Shown piece by piece: positions 8,835-17,899 of a stretch of 54,883 nucleotides of DNA. The stretch comes from Labilithrix sp. (lineage in GTDB: Bacteria; Myxococcota_A; Polyangia; Polyangiales; Polyangiaceae): NCBI GenBank assembly GCA_019637225.1, contig JAHBWC010000060.1, positions 1 through 54,883 of the forward strand, given 5' to 3'. Both the position numbers and the translations under genes were made by a program. Position 1 is the first letter of the stretch. Every line of letters begins with the position of its first letter. The notes under the pieces were generated by a model. The model did no database searches, was not told the origin of the DNA, and saw only the letters and a list, made by a program, of their open reading frames with translations.

Positions 8835-9415
8835 CGCGCGCGCTCGATCGCGGCGAGCCGCTCGAGCTCGGCGAAGAGCTCGCGCGCGAAGTCGAGGTCC
8901 ATGTGCCGACGGTTCTTCGTGTTGGCCCAGAACTCGTCGAGCCGTCCGCGCCGCTGTCGCTCGTACGTGAGCGCCTTGACCAGCATCTGCACCTTGTCGG
9001 CCGCCTTGACGACGCGCGCCTCGAGGGTCGAGCCCGCTTCGGCCTCGGCCCAGAGCGCGTGCTGCGCCGCGGGAAGCACCGTCGCGAGCAAGACGCCCTC
9101 GGCCTCCTCGAGCGCGGCGTCGAGCTTGTCGGTCTTGGCCGGCATCGGGATGTCGCCGGTGAAGGCCTCGGCCGCGTCGTGGACGAGCGCCATCCGGAGC
9201 ACGCGCTCGCCGTCGACGGCGACGCCGCGCGCACGCAGATCGTCGACGATCAGCGCCGCGACGACGCAGACGCCGAGCGTGTGCTCCGCGATGCTCTCCG
9301 GATCGACCACGCCGCGCAGGAGCCAGCCCGTGCGGGGGAGCGCGGCGAGGCGGTCGAAGAACTGGACGAGCTCGATCGCGGCGAGCGGATCCGACACGTG
9401 CGACGTGTCGCTCAT
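8831..9415 (-). CDS. HD-domain phosphohydrolase (YfbR/HDDC2-like 5'-nucleotidase)
   Basis: 194 residues. The HD signature is complete: His45 (ESIAEHT), His79-Asp80 (ALVHDAAE) and Asp140 (VVKAADKVQML) would bind the catalytic metals. Length and the GDIP segment after the HD pair match the small HD hydrolases that remove phosphate from deoxynucleoside monophosphates (YfbR, human HDDC2). It overlaps the DUF1993 gene upstream by 4 bases (ATGA) and the methyltransferase downstream by 4, so these three genes form one leftward operon. The nucleotide-hydrolase role is inferred from family resemblance. Confidence 0.85.
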   Translation of the reverse strand: MSDTSHVSDPLAAIELVQFFDRLAALPRTGWLLRGVVDPESIAEHTLGVCVVAALIVDDLRARGVAVDGERVLRMALVHDAAEAFTGDIPMPAKTDKLDAALEEAEGVLLATVLPAAQHALWAEAEAGSTLEARVVKAADKVQMLVKALTYERQRRGRLDEFWANTKNRRHMDLDFARELFAELERLAAIERAR

Positions 9416-9930
9416 CCGGCGTCGCGGAAGGGGAGGCCGCCGATGAACACGAGCTTGCCGAGCTCGACCCCGTTGTGGCGGAGGATCGAGTAGGCCGTCA
9501 CGAGGTGGAAGTCGAAGTTCGGGAGGCCGAACTCGAGGACGTAGGCCTTCCCGGAGAGGACCTTGCCCGGCATGAACGGGAGCGCGACGTCGCGCTCCTC
9601 GGCGCCCGTGAAGTCCGCGGGCGCGAAGCCCTCGAGGTAGGCGCGGACGCTCGCGATGCGCGCGCGGAGCTCGTCCCAGGTCTTCTCCGTGTCCGGATGC
9701 GAGGGGAACGCCTTGCCGGTCGCGCGGCCGCAGACGAACTTGGCGTTGTCGCAGATCGACTGGATCTGGCGGACGAGCGGGTACTGGTCGGGCGCGAGGC
9801 GCGCGGCGAGCAGCGTGTTCGCGTCGAACTTCTTCGCGGTCGCGTGATCGTGCGCCTTGTCGATCCAGCGCTCGAGGTTCCGGAGTGACTTGTCGAAATG
9901 GGGGACCGTCAGATCGTACAGGCTCGTCAT
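9412..9930 (-). CDS. DUF1993 (DinB-like) protein
   Basis: 172 residues, the usual length for the family. The start SLYDLTVPHFDKSLRNLE, the segment PLVRQIQSICDNAK near residue 52 and the C-terminal FHLVTAYSILRHNGVELGK are characteristic of DUF1993, a four-helix bundle related to DinB. The His residues in the first and last helices are where DinB relatives bind metal. No reaction is established for this family. It is the first gene of the three-gene leftward operon with the HD hydrolase and the SpoU methyltransferase, joined by ATGA overlaps. Confidence 0.85.
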   Translation of the reverse strand: MTSLYDLTVPHFDKSLRNLERWIDKAHDHATAKKFDANTLLAARLAPDQYPLVRQIQSICDNAKFVCGRATGKAFPSHPDTEKTWDELRARIASVRAYLEGFAPADFTGAEERDVALPFMPGKVLSGKAYVLEFGLPNFDFHLVTAYSILRHNGVELGKLVFIGGLPFRDAG

Positions 9931-10033
9931 GGTGCCATCCTCCGACGGCGTCCTAACGCGGTCCGCGCCGGGCGACCAGAGGCGCGCGCGCCGCCCCCCC
10001 CGTTCACCGCTGAGGCTCGACGACGCCGGTGGA

Positions 10034-11059
10034 TCAGCGCCGATCGAGGCGCTCTACCGCGCGGTGACCCTCGAGCGCGCGGGCGAGCGCGAGGCCGCCG
10101 AACGCGACCGAGACGACGCCGGCCGCGGCCCAGTCGATCGATTGGGCCATCGCCGCGTTGGGCGTGCCGCCGAGCACGCGGTAGCCGGCGAGCCCGCCGA
10201 GCACTGCGGCGGCGAGGAGGACGCCGCGCTCGAGGAGAGGGCGCTCGCCGCGCACGCGGAGCGTGAGCTGGCGGATGCCGATGAAGATGAAGACCACGGC
10301 GCCGGCGACGATCGCGGCGATCGTCCCGAGCGCGTCGGTCGCCGCGACCACCGTGACCGCCGCGCCGAACGCGTAGGGCGCGATCGCCGGGCCGAGGCGC
10401 CCGCGGTTCTGGGCGACCCGCATCGTGCTCCGGACGATCCCGAAGAGCGCGACCACCGAGACGACGCCGAGGACGACGACCGGCAGCGACACGCCGAGCA
10501 CCGTGACGGCCGCGATCGCCTCGGCGCCGAAGACCGCGCGGGCGACGAGCGCCACCGAGAGCGCGAAGATCGACTCGATCTGGTTGAAGAGCCCGAGCTG
10601 GAACACGCCGGTCTCGGCCTGTTCCCAGTAGGTCACCGCCGCGGCCGCGGGGACGACGACGGCCGCCGCGACGCTCCAGAAGGGCGGCGCGCCGAGCGTG
10701 AGGACGGTCATGCACGCGACGTAGGTGGCGTTCAGGAGGTCGAGGCCGTGATCGAGGAACTCGCCCTTCGCCGAGCACTGGTTGGTCCTCCGCGCGTGGC
10801 CGCCGTCGGCGTTGTCACACCACAGATAGACGTGCACGAGGACGGCGACCGCGATGAAGGGCCAGCGCTTGTCCATGTGCGCGGTGAGGGCCAGGAGCAG
10901 GAGCGCCCCGAGGTTCAGGACGTGCCCGCCGTGCGTGATCGCGTTCGGGTTCACCCGCGCCGGGATGAACGGCAAGAGGGGCTCGACGAGGAAGCGCTTG
11001 TAATAGGGCAGGAGGATCGAGCGATCCTGGACGGAGTACTTCAGCGCGGGCGTCGTCAT
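10034..11059 (-). CDS. CDP-alcohol phosphatidyltransferase (choline/ethanolamine-phosphotransferase-like)
   Basis: 341 residues from ATG 11059. The full CDP-alcohol phosphotransferase signature D-x2-DG-x2-AR-x8-G-x3-D-x3-D is present, with D82, D85, G86, A89, R90, G99, D103 and D107. Around it are about nine to ten hydrophobic segments. RVNPNAITHGG before the motif and ARRTN followed by GEFLDHGLD inside it look more like the eukaryotic choline/ethanolamine phosphotransferases than PgsA or PssA. It should be an integral membrane enzyme moving a phospho-alcohol from a CDP-activated donor to a lipid or polyol acceptor. The open frame upstream of 11059 is not coding-like. It is a single gene; substrate unknown. 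Confidence 0.85.
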   Translation of the reverse strand: MTTPALKYSVQDRSILLPYYKRFLVEPLLPFIPARVNPNAITHGGHVLNLGALLLLALTAHMDKRWPFIAVAVLVHVYLWCDNADGGHARRTNQCSAKGEFLDHGLDLLNATYVACMTVLTLGAPPFWSVAAAVVVPAAAAVTYWEQAETGVFQLGLFNQIESIFALSVALVARAVFGAEAIAAVTVLGVSLPVVVLGVVSVVALFGIVRSTMRVAQNRGRLGPAIAPYAFGAAVTVVAATDALGTIAAIVAGAVVFIFIGIRQLTLRVRGERPLLERGVLLAAAVLGGLAGYRVLGGTPNAAMAQSIDWAAAGVVSVAFGGLALARALEGHRAVERLDRR

Positions 11060-11279
11060 TCGTCGATCCTCGGAGCCCCTTCGATCGGTTTCGGCCTTCG
11101 CCTCGTCCCCCCGGACGTCACGGGACCTGGTGCCAACGTTCAAGAGTCGTGCGCGGCTGCATCGGGCGGTCGGGTTGCCGTTTTTCGCGGCGTGTCGAGA
11201 GCGCCACCCGTCGTGTCTGCGCACATCCTACCGCGGCACGCGCGTAGCTGTCTTCGCGTCACGTGCGCCTCAGCTCGCT

Positions 11280-13268
11280 TCAGGAGTGTTTTCGGTCGGG
11301 CGGCACCGGCATGTCGACCTGCGTGGGCTCGCTGTCGGGCGGTTGGTCGACGACCTTGCGCGAGCTGGCGGCTCGCGGCGGCGGCACCGAGTCGTTGCGC
11401 GCCCGCGAGGGCAGGGGGATCGGCGCGCGCTTCGGCCGAGGTCGACCGCCGAGCGGCGCGATGCTCGGCGTGCTCTCGCGCTCCGGACGCGAAGGGGACG
11501 GCGGCGGAGGCGGCGGAGGAAGGGCCGAGGCCGACGGAGGCGGCGGAGGGAGCGCCGAGGCCGATGGCGGCGGAGGAAGCGCCGAGGCCGACGGCGGCGG
11601 AGGGAGCGCCGAGGCCGACGGCGGCGGCGGACGCGAGGCCGACGGCGGCGGAGGAAACCCGCGCGAGGCGCCGAGCATCGCGGGCACCTCGAGCGTCGGC
11701 GCCATCCGCTGGATCTCCGTCCGCGAGGAGTCGGGAGCGGGCGGGATCGCCTGGACGTCCGTCCGCGAGAACGGCGCCGGCGTCGGGATCGCCGCGCGCG
11801 GCGCCGGACGGCTCCGCTGCGGAGGGGGCGAAACGGAGGGCGTCGCTCCTCGTTGCGACGGCGCTGGCGGCGGCGCCTGCGACAGCCTCGTCGCCGGTGT
11901 CACCGGCGCCTGCGACGGCGCCTGCGACAGCCTCGTCGCCGGCGTCACCGGCGCCTGCGACGGCCGCGTCGCGGGCGGCGAGAGCGTCGCCGGCGGGGCG
12001 AGCGACGCCGGGGCGGAGCGCGGCGTCGGCGGCGGGACGGAGCGCGCGGCCGGGATGCCGTCCTGCACGGTGGCCGCCGTCGGATCGTCGCGCGAAGACG
12101 GCGGGACCCCCGGCGCCGCTGTCATCACGACGGTCGTCTCGCGCGTGTCGCGTCGCACCTCGGGCGGCGCGGGCCGCGAGATGCTCCCCGGACGCGGCGT
12201 CGTGACGACGGAGCTCATCGCCCGCGAGATCGACGACGTGATCACCGGCTTGAGCCAGCCCGACTGGCGCTTCTGCTCGCCGGGAAACAGCGTGTCGACG
12301 AGCTGCGCCAGGCGCGCGGTGACGTCGCTCGGAGAGGTGCGCGTGAAGACGAACGCGTCGAGCTCGCGCGCGAGGTACGCGGCCGACGGGTAGCGGTGAT
12401 CGCGGTTTCGCTCGAGCGCCGTGCGTGCGATGCGCGCGAGCTCCTCCGGGACCTCCGGCGCCACCGCGCGCGGATCGGGGATCGGCCCGAGCTGCACGGC
12501 GCGCACGGTGTCGATGTCCGAGTCGCGACGGAAGAGGCGCCTGCTCGTGAGAAGCTCCCAGAGCGTCGTGCCGAGCGAGAAGACGTCGCTCCGCCGATCG
12601 AGCGGCATCTGCATGATCTGCTCGGGCGAGAGGTACGAGAGCTTGCCCGCGAGCAGCTGCGAGCCGGACGCCTCGCCGGCGGTCACCTTGGCGAGGCCGA
12701 AGTCGAAGAGCTTCACCTCGCCCTTGAACGTCGCGAAGACGTTCGCCGGGTTGACGTCGCGGTGGACGAGCGCGAGCGGCCGCCCGTGCTCGTCCGCGAG
12801 CTCGTGGGCGTAGTGGAGCGCGTCGGCGACGCGGGCCGCGACCCAGGCGGCGAGCTCGGGGCTCAGCCGGACGTCACGCGCCACGAGCGCGTCGTGGATG
12901 GCCGCGAAGGGCTTGCCGAGCATCAGCTCCATCGCGATGAAGTCCTGCTCGGAGTCGCTGCCGACCTCGAGCGTGCGGACGATGTTCGGGTGGACGAGCC
13001 GAGCGAGCAGCTTGCCCTCCTCGAGGAACATCTTCACGAGCCGCTCGTCCTTCGCGACGTCGTGGCGCACGATCTTCAGCGCGACCACGTGACTCTTGTC
13101 GGCGGGTGCCACCGATCCGCCGGGGCGCGGAAAGTCCGGGTCGGGATCCACGCGCCGCCCCAGGTAGACGGCGCTCATCCCTCCGCCGGCGATCTTCGCG
13201 ACGACCTCCCACTGCCCGAGGCGCGTCGGACGGAACGGACCGGAGGCCCGTGTCGGGGGGGACGGCAT
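11280..13268 (-). CDS. Ser/Thr protein kinase with long Pro-rich C-terminal tail
   Basis: 662 residues from ATG 13268. The Hanks-type kinase domain spans about residues 20-310: Gly loop AGGGMSAVYLG (27-37), VALK with Lys65, catalytic loop HRDVNPANV with Asp171 and Asn176, DFG at 189-191 and SPE at 214-216. The catalytic-loop Lys is replaced by Asn173, a substitution I associate with myxobacterial kinases. An acidic/Pro insertion lies between the Gly loop and Lys65. Residues ~345-662 are low-complexity Pro/Ala/Ser with tandem repeats. No transmembrane helix is visible, so it is probably cytoplasmic. It is divergent from polX across a ~115-base gap. Confidence 0.88.
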   Translation of the reverse strand: MPSPPTRASGPFRPTRLGQWEVVAKIAGGGMSAVYLGRRVDPDPDFPRPGGSVAPADKSHVVALKIVRHDVAKDERLVKMFLEEGKLLARLVHPNIVRTLEVGSDSEQDFIAMELMLGKPFAAIHDALVARDVRLSPELAAWVAARVADALHYAHELADEHGRPLALVHRDVNPANVFATFKGEVKLFDFGLAKVTAGEASGSQLLAGKLSYLSPEQIMQMPLDRRSDVFSLGTTLWELLTSRRLFRRDSDIDTVRAVQLGPIPDPRAVAPEVPEELARIARTALERNRDHRYPSAAYLARELDAFVFTRTSPSDVTARLAQLVDTLFPGEQKRQSGWLKPVITSSISRAMSSVVTTPRPGSISRPAPPEVRRDTRETTVVMTAAPGVPPSSRDDPTAATVQDGIPAARSVPPPTPRSAPASLAPPATLSPPATRPSQAPVTPATRLSQAPSQAPVTPATRLSQAPPPAPSQRGATPSVSPPPQRSRPAPRAAIPTPAPFSRTDVQAIPPAPDSSRTEIQRMAPTLEVPAMLGASRGFPPPPSASRPPPPSASALPPPPSASALPPPPSASALPPPPPSASALPPPPPPPSPSRPERESTPSIAPLGGRPRPKRAPIPLPSRARNDSVPPPRAASSRKVVDQPPDSEPTQVDMPVPPDRKHS
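11524..11634. repeat. tandem 27/30-bp repeat coding a Pro-Ser-Ala nonapeptide
   Basis: Four consecutive copies of a 27-base unit (the first is 30 bases) beginning gccgaggccgacgg. On the minus strand they encode repeats of ALPPPPSAS in the tail of the kinase, at about residues 545-582. The copies differ by few bases, so they arose by recent slippage. Confidence 0.8.
11872..11961. repeat. 45-bp direct tandem repeat inside the kinase tail
   Basis: Two adjacent 45-base copies (11872-11916 and 11917-11961) start ggcgcctgcgacagcc and differ at a single base (gtgtcacc versus gcgtcacc). On the minus strand each encodes a 15-residue block containing PVTPATRLSQAP in the kinase tail. Confidence 0.85.
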
Positions 13269-13383
13269 GGTCTTTCCATTGTGCCGTGACCGCGATGCGG
13301 CCGCGACAAAGATCCAATGCGCCCGGCGGGTACCTCTTCGGGTGTCCCTACCCCTGCGCCCGGACGGGGGTAGACTGCGCGAC

Positions 13384-15114
13384 GTGGAGAACGTCGCCAT
13401 CGCACGGGCGCTCGTGGATCTGGCCGATCTGCACGAGCTCGGAGGGACGCTGCCGTTCAAGGTGCGGGCCTTCCGGTCCGCGGCGCGCGCCATCGAGGGG
13501 TTCGGCGGGAGCGTGGCGGAGCTCGCGAGGACGGACCAGCTCGGCGAGGTCCGCGGCGTCGGCGAGGGCGTGGCGCGCCGCATCAAGGAGCTGCTCGAGA
13601 CCGGGAAGATCGCCGAGGCCGAGGGGCTCCGGGCGAAGCTCCCGCCGGGCCTCCTCGACCTGATGAACCTCCCCGGCATCGGCCTCAAGACCGCGCAGCA
13701 GGTCTGGCAGGAGCGCGGCATCACGACCGTCGACGAGCTCGAGAAGGCCGCGCACGAGGGACGCCTCCGCGATCTCGCGCGCTTCGGCGAGAAGCGCGAA
13801 GAGAAGCTCATCGCGGCCATCGCCGCGTGGCGCAAGCGGGCGTCCGCGCCGAAGCGGCGTCCGCTCGCCGAGGCGATGATCGCCGCCGAGGCGCTGGTCG
13901 CGAAGATGTCCGCCGTCCCCGGAGTGCTCGCCTGCGACTACGCGGGGAGCCTCCGGCGCCGCGCCGAGACGGTCGGCGACCTCGACATCCTCGTCGCCGC
14001 CTCGAAGGAGGACGCCCCGTCGATCATGGACGCCTTCGCCACCGCGCCCGGCGTCGTGGAGGTGCTCGGCAAGGGCGACACCCGGACGAGCGTCGTCCTC
14101 GACGGCGGGATGCAGGCCGACCTCCGCGTCGTCCCGCGGGAGTCGTGGGGCGCGGCGATGCAGTACTTCACCGGATCGAAGGACCACAACGTCGCGATGC
14201 GGACCCTCGCGGTGAAGAAGAAGCTCAAGGTCAGCGAGTACGGCGTCTTCGACGAGGGCGGCGCGAAGCTCGCCGGCGACGACGAGGCCGCCGTCTACGA
14301 GGCGATCGGCCTGACCTGGATGGCGCCCGAGCTCCGCGAGAACCGCGGCGAGATCGAGGCGTCGCAGACCGCGTCGCTGCCCAGGCTCGTCGAGCTCTCG
14401 GATCTCGAGGGCGATCTCCACATGCACACGACGGAGACCGACGGGAAGAGCACGCTCGACGACATGGCCGCCGCCGCGAAGGCCGCCGGCCGCTCGTACA
14501 TCGCGATCACCGATCACTCCGAGACGCTCACGTTCGTCCGTGGGATGACGCGCGAGCGCCTCCGCGAACAGAAGAAGAAGATCCGCGAGGTCGAAGCGCG
14601 CCAGGGGATCCGCCTCTTCGCGGGCATCGAGGCCGACATCCTCGCCGACGGAACGATGGACCTCGCCGATCACCTCGGCGAGCTCGAGTGGGTCGTCGGC
14701 AGCGTGCACCAGAAGCTCCAGATGCCGCGGGACGAGATGACGAAGCGCGTCGTCCGCGCGATCGAGTCGGGCAAGATCGACTGCCTCGGCCACCCCACCG
14801 GCCGCCAGCTCGGGCAGCGCGAGCCGAGCGAGCTCGACATGGAGGTGGTGATGGCCGCGCTCGCGAAGGCGGGCGTCGCGATCGAGCTGAACTGCTCGCC
14901 GCTCCGCCTCGACGTGAACGAGCACATCGCGAAGATGGCGCGCGAGGCGGGCGTCCCCGTCGTGCTGAACAGCGACGCGCACAGCGTCCGCGAGCTCGAT
15001 CACCTCCGCTACGGCGTCGGCATCGCCCGCCGCGCCTGGCTCGGCCCGGCCGACGTGCTCAACACGCGCTCCGCCGCCGCGCTCGCGGAGTGGCGCGCCG
15101 AGCGCCGCGGCTGA
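13384..15114 (+). CDS. polX: family X DNA polymerase with PHP exonuclease domain (PolX)
   Basis: 576 residues from GTG 13384, matching the usual ~570. Domains in order: an N-terminal 8-kDa-like helical region with helix-hairpin-helix segments (GVGEGVARRIKELL and LPGIGLKTAQQVW); the polymerase palm with the strongly conserved GSLRRRAETVGDLDIL, where Asp199 and Asp201 bind catalytic metal; then a PHP domain from about residue 340 with DLHMHT (His346, His348), ITDHSE, GIEADIL and a C-terminal LNSDAH. Bacterial PolX fills short gaps in base-excision repair, and its PHP domain supplies 3'-5' exonuclease and AP-endonuclease activity. The longer open frame to 13267 runs through the kinase promoter region and is not needed. 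Confidence 0.93.
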   Translation: MENVAIARALVDLADLHELGGTLPFKVRAFRSAARAIEGFGGSVAELARTDQLGEVRGVGEGVARRIKELLETGKIAEAEGLRAKLPPGLLDLMNLPGIGLKTAQQVWQERGITTVDELEKAAHEGRLRDLARFGEKREEKLIAAIAAWRKRASAPKRRPLAEAMIAAEALVAKMSAVPGVLACDYAGSLRRRAETVGDLDILVAASKEDAPSIMDAFATAPGVVEVLGKGDTRTSVVLDGGMQADLRVVPRESWGAAMQYFTGSKDHNVAMRTLAVKKKLKVSEYGVFDEGGAKLAGDDEAAVYEAIGLTWMAPELRENRGEIEASQTASLPRLVELSDLEGDLHMHTTETDGKSTLDDMAAAAKAAGRSYIAITDHSETLTFVRGMTRERLREQKKKIREVEARQGIRLFAGIEADILADGTMDLADHLGELEWVVGSVHQKLQMPRDEMTKRVVRAIESGKIDCLGHPTGRQLGQREPSELDMEVVMAALAKAGVAIELNCSPLRLDVNEHIAKMAREAGVPVVLNSDAHSVRELDHLRYGVGIARRAWLGPADVLNTRSAAALAEWRAERRG

Positions 15115-15123
15115 AGGAGGCTC

Positions 15124-15146
15124 GCGGCGGAGGAGCGCTCCGCCGC
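15124..15146. terminator. hairpin between convergent genes (candidate bidirectional terminator)
   Basis: A perfect 9-bp GC stem (gcggcggag at 15124-15132 pairing with ctccgccgc at 15138-15146) with a 5-base loop lies 9 bases after the polX stop and 32 bases beyond the stop of the convergent gene. There is no U-tract, as is common in very GC-rich genomes. Confidence 0.5.
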
Positions 15147-15178
15147 CGTCGCGCCGGCGTTCTCGGACCCTCGCGCCG

Positions 15179-16273
15179 TCAGCCCGCGTCCGGCGGCACG
15201 AGGATCTCGTGCTGCTGGAGCGAGAGCAGGAGCGCGTCCGGGATCTCCACGTCGTGCTCGCGCGCGAGACGCGCGCGCGTCTCGGCGACGGTCTCGTCGG
15301 CGCGGAACTGGCGCACCACCTCGAAGAGGTCCGGCGTCAGGCACATCGCGTCGAAGAGGCTGTAGGTCGTGACGCCCACGCCGCCGGGGAGCGTCGTCGT
15401 GCGCATCTTCGGGTTCGGCACGAGCCGCGCGGCGATCGCGCTCGACGCGAGCGTGTCGTGGCGCCTGACGAGCTCGGCGAGGCGCTCCGGCCCGTGCGGC
15501 TCGTCCGGCTCGTCGAGCAGCCGCGTCAGGTCGGCGGCCGTCATCGCCTGCACGTGCGCGTGGCACGCGCGGTAGAAGTCCGCCTCGCGCCCGACCCACT
15601 CGCCCCAGTAGCCCGCGTAGTCGTCTTCGTTCGGCGGGCGATCCTCGAGGTCTTCGATCGTGAGCTTGAGGCGTGGGATCCTCGGCTCGGTCACGTCGGG
15701 CGAGACGGCCTGGGCCGCGTGGCGGGAGAGCGCGAGCTCCACCGTGCCGAGGAACTGCTTGTTCGCCATCCAGAACGCGTCCCCGACGGCGCCCGCGTCG
15801 TGCTTGCAGAAGAACGTCGAGCAGACGGATTCGCGGTGACGCCACACGGTGCAGAGGCCGCCGCCCTCTCCGTCGAAGTACGGACAGAGGAGCGCCTTCG
15901 ATCGACCGAAGCTCGTGCCGCGCGCGGCCTCGAGCAGGACCCGCTGCTTGCGCGGCGGCGCGAGCCACTGCGGCGTGACGCCGATGCGCCGCGCGATTCG
16001 CTCCTCGACGCGGCGCTTGCCTTCGGACATCTCCGGCGAGTCGTCGGCGAGGATCGCGCCGACGAGGAAGTTCGGCAGCGTCGGGTGGTAGGTGCAGCAC
16101 TTGAGGTCCGGGCGGAAGAAGACGTCCGCGGCGCCCGGCGTCCGGTCGCCCTTCGGGCACATCGCGCAGTCGCCGCACGTCGCGCGCGTCTCGACGACGG
16201 CGGGCCGATCGTAGACCTCCGGCAGGAGGTGGCGGTGCGCTGCGGGGAGCGTGTCGCGGAGGGAGTCGGTCAT
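15179..16273 (-). CDS. cysteine-cluster protein, putative metal or Fe-S binding
   Basis: 364 residues from ATG 16273. The N-terminal half holds three cysteine groups: CGDCAMC (about residues 34-40), KCCTYHP (about 58-64) and a set LLCPYFDG / LCTVWRHRESVCSTFFCKHD (about 134-165). The close-spaced cysteines and the CC pair recall the YkgJ-like Zn/Fe-chelating domain, and a [4Fe-4S] or zinc site is likely. The C-terminal half is helical and acidic with no cysteine cluster. It has no signal peptide or membrane helix. The reaction is unknown. It converges with polX and is divergent from the MFS transporter. Confidence 0.65.
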   Translation of the reverse strand: MTDSLRDTLPAAHRHLLPEVYDRPAVVETRATCGDCAMCPKGDRTPGAADVFFRPDLKCCTYHPTLPNFLVGAILADDSPEMSEGKRRVEERIARRIGVTPQWLAPPRKQRVLLEAARGTSFGRSKALLCPYFDGEGGGLCTVWRHRESVCSTFFCKHDAGAVGDAFWMANKQFLGTVELALSRHAAQAVSPDVTEPRIPRLKLTIEDLEDRPPNEDDYAGYWGEWVGREADFYRACHAHVQAMTAADLTRLLDEPDEPHGPERLAELVRRHDTLASSAIAARLVPNPKMRTTTLPGGVGVTTYSLFDAMCLTPDLFEVVRQFRADETVAETRARLAREHDVEIPDALLLSLQQHEILVPPDAG

Positions 16274-16438
16274 CGCGGATCGCCCAGGCGCGGGGCCGCC
16301 TGCTCTCGGGGGCGACGCTACCACGGCGGCGCCCGCTTTCTCCCACGGCCGGCCCGAGCCCGGCCGTGCGCTTGGCTCCCCGCAGGGACGCCGCGAAGGG
16401 CCTCGACGGCGGCGAGGAGCCCGGCTACGACGCCGGCC

Positions 16439-17794
16439 GTGAAGGAGTTCATCGAGGCATTCAAGGCGCTCCGCCACGCGCCGCGGGCGCTCTGGCTGGT
16501 CATCTTCGCGTTCGCGTTCGACGCGATGGCCTACTTCGGCGTCCTGCCGCTGATGAAGGCCTTCATCGGCCAGGACATCGGCATCCGCCCGGCGATCGCG
16601 AGCACCTGGGTGTCGCTCTTCACGGGCGCGCTCACGCTCGTGATGCTCTTCGTCGGCAAGCCGACCGAGGGCTACCTCGGCATCCGCAAGAGCCTCATCC
16701 TCGCGCTCTTCCTCTCCTTCACCGGCCGCATCCTCTACTCGTCGGCGCCGTTCGCCGGCGGCGCCGCGATGCTCGCCGTCTCGCTCGCGGTCGTCGCGAT
16801 CGGCGAGGGCATCCTCCAGCCGGTCGCCTACGCGGGCGTGAAGCGCTACACGACCGAGAAGACCGGCTCGATGGGGTTCGCGCTCCTCTACGCCGGCCTC
16901 AACTTCGGAGCGATGCTCGTCGGTCCGATCTCCGCGAAGGTGCGGACGACGTTCGACGAGCCGTTCAAGGCGGGTCAGAGCACGCTGTCGGGGTTCAACG
17001 CCGTCAACTGGGTCTGCGTCGGCGTCACCGCGTTCACGCTCGTCGTCTTCGCGCTCTTCATGACGAAGAAGGTCGAGGCCGAGGTCGTCCGTGGAGGAGG
17101 CGCGCCCGAGAAGGCCGAGGACGCCAAGGCCGGCTACCGCGACAACGCCAAGAAGGACGCGCCCCCGCCGGGCAAGTCGCCCTTCAAGGATCCGCGCTTT
17201 CTCTTCTTCATCTTCGCGCTCCTCCCCGTGCGTACGCTCTTCGCGCACCAGTGGCTCACGATGCCGGAGTACGTCCTCCGGTCGTACCCGCACGAGATCG
17301 CCGACCGGATGGAGTGGCTCGTCGACTCCGTCAACCCGCTCATCATCTTCCTCGGGGTGCCGACGATCACGGCGCTCACGAAGCGCTTCCACGTCCTGTC
17401 GATGATGATCATCGGATCGCTCGTCAGCGCCGCCGCGACGTTCCTCCTCGTCCCCGGTCCGGACACCAAGATGCTCATCACGTACTTCGTCGTCTTCTCG
17501 ATCGGCGAGGCGCTCTGGTCCTCGCGCTTCCTCGAGTACGCCGCGGAGCTCGCGCCCGAGGGACGCGTCGCCCAGTACATGGGCGTCGCGAACCTGCCGT
17601 GGTTCGTCGCGAAGACGACGACCGGGTTCTACTCGGGCGTCGTGCTCGAGCACTTCGTCCCGAAGGAGGGCCCGCAGAGCACGGGGACGATGTGGCTCTT
17701 CTACGGCGCGATCGCGATGCTCAGCCCGGTGAGCCTCATCGTGGCGAGCAAGTGGATCCGCTCGGGCATGGCGACGAAGGCCGCGGCCGCCTGA
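16439..17794 (+). CDS. major facilitator superfamily transporter (POT-like)
   Basis: 451 residues from GTG 16439, the first start that gives a sensible cytoplasmic N terminus (VKEFIEAFKALRHAP). About 12 hydrophobic segments are visible, with a charged Lys/Glu/Pro-rich central loop around residues 218-245 between the two halves. FAFDAMAYFGVLPLMKAF in the first helix and YAGLNFGAMLVGPI in the fifth recall the proton-dependent oligopeptide transporter branch. The typical ExxER motif is not evident, so peptide transport is only a suggestion. A long polar segment separates helices 6 and 7. It is a single gene, and the cyclophilin gene starts 105 bases downstream. Confidence 0.8.
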   Translation: MKEFIEAFKALRHAPRALWLVIFAFAFDAMAYFGVLPLMKAFIGQDIGIRPAIASTWVSLFTGALTLVMLFVGKPTEGYLGIRKSLILALFLSFTGRILYSSAPFAGGAAMLAVSLAVVAIGEGILQPVAYAGVKRYTTEKTGSMGFALLYAGLNFGAMLVGPISAKVRTTFDEPFKAGQSTLSGFNAVNWVCVGVTAFTLVVFALFMTKKVEAEVVRGGGAPEKAEDAKAGYRDNAKKDAPPPGKSPFKDPRFLFFIFALLPVRTLFAHQWLTMPEYVLRSYPHEIADRMEWLVDSVNPLIIFLGVPTITALTKRFHVLSMMIIGSLVSAAATFLLVPGPDTKMLITYFVVFSIGEALWSSRFLEYAAELAPEGRVAQYMGVANLPWFVAKTTTGFYSGVVLEHFVPKEGPQSTGTMWLFYGAIAMLSPVSLIVASKWIRSGMATKAAAA

Positions 17795-17899
17795 GCGCTC
17801 CGGCGCCGATCGCGGCCTCGTTGTGCAGTAAAAACGGCGTGTTGCCGGCCTCTTCGAAGGCGGTTGGCAGCGCGCGTATCGGCGATATGCTCGGCGCCC

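Noticed and set aside
13267..13383. upstream extension of polX
   Set aside because: The extra 39 codons would overlap the kinase start region and encode Arg/Pro-rich sequence outside the conserved PolX start.
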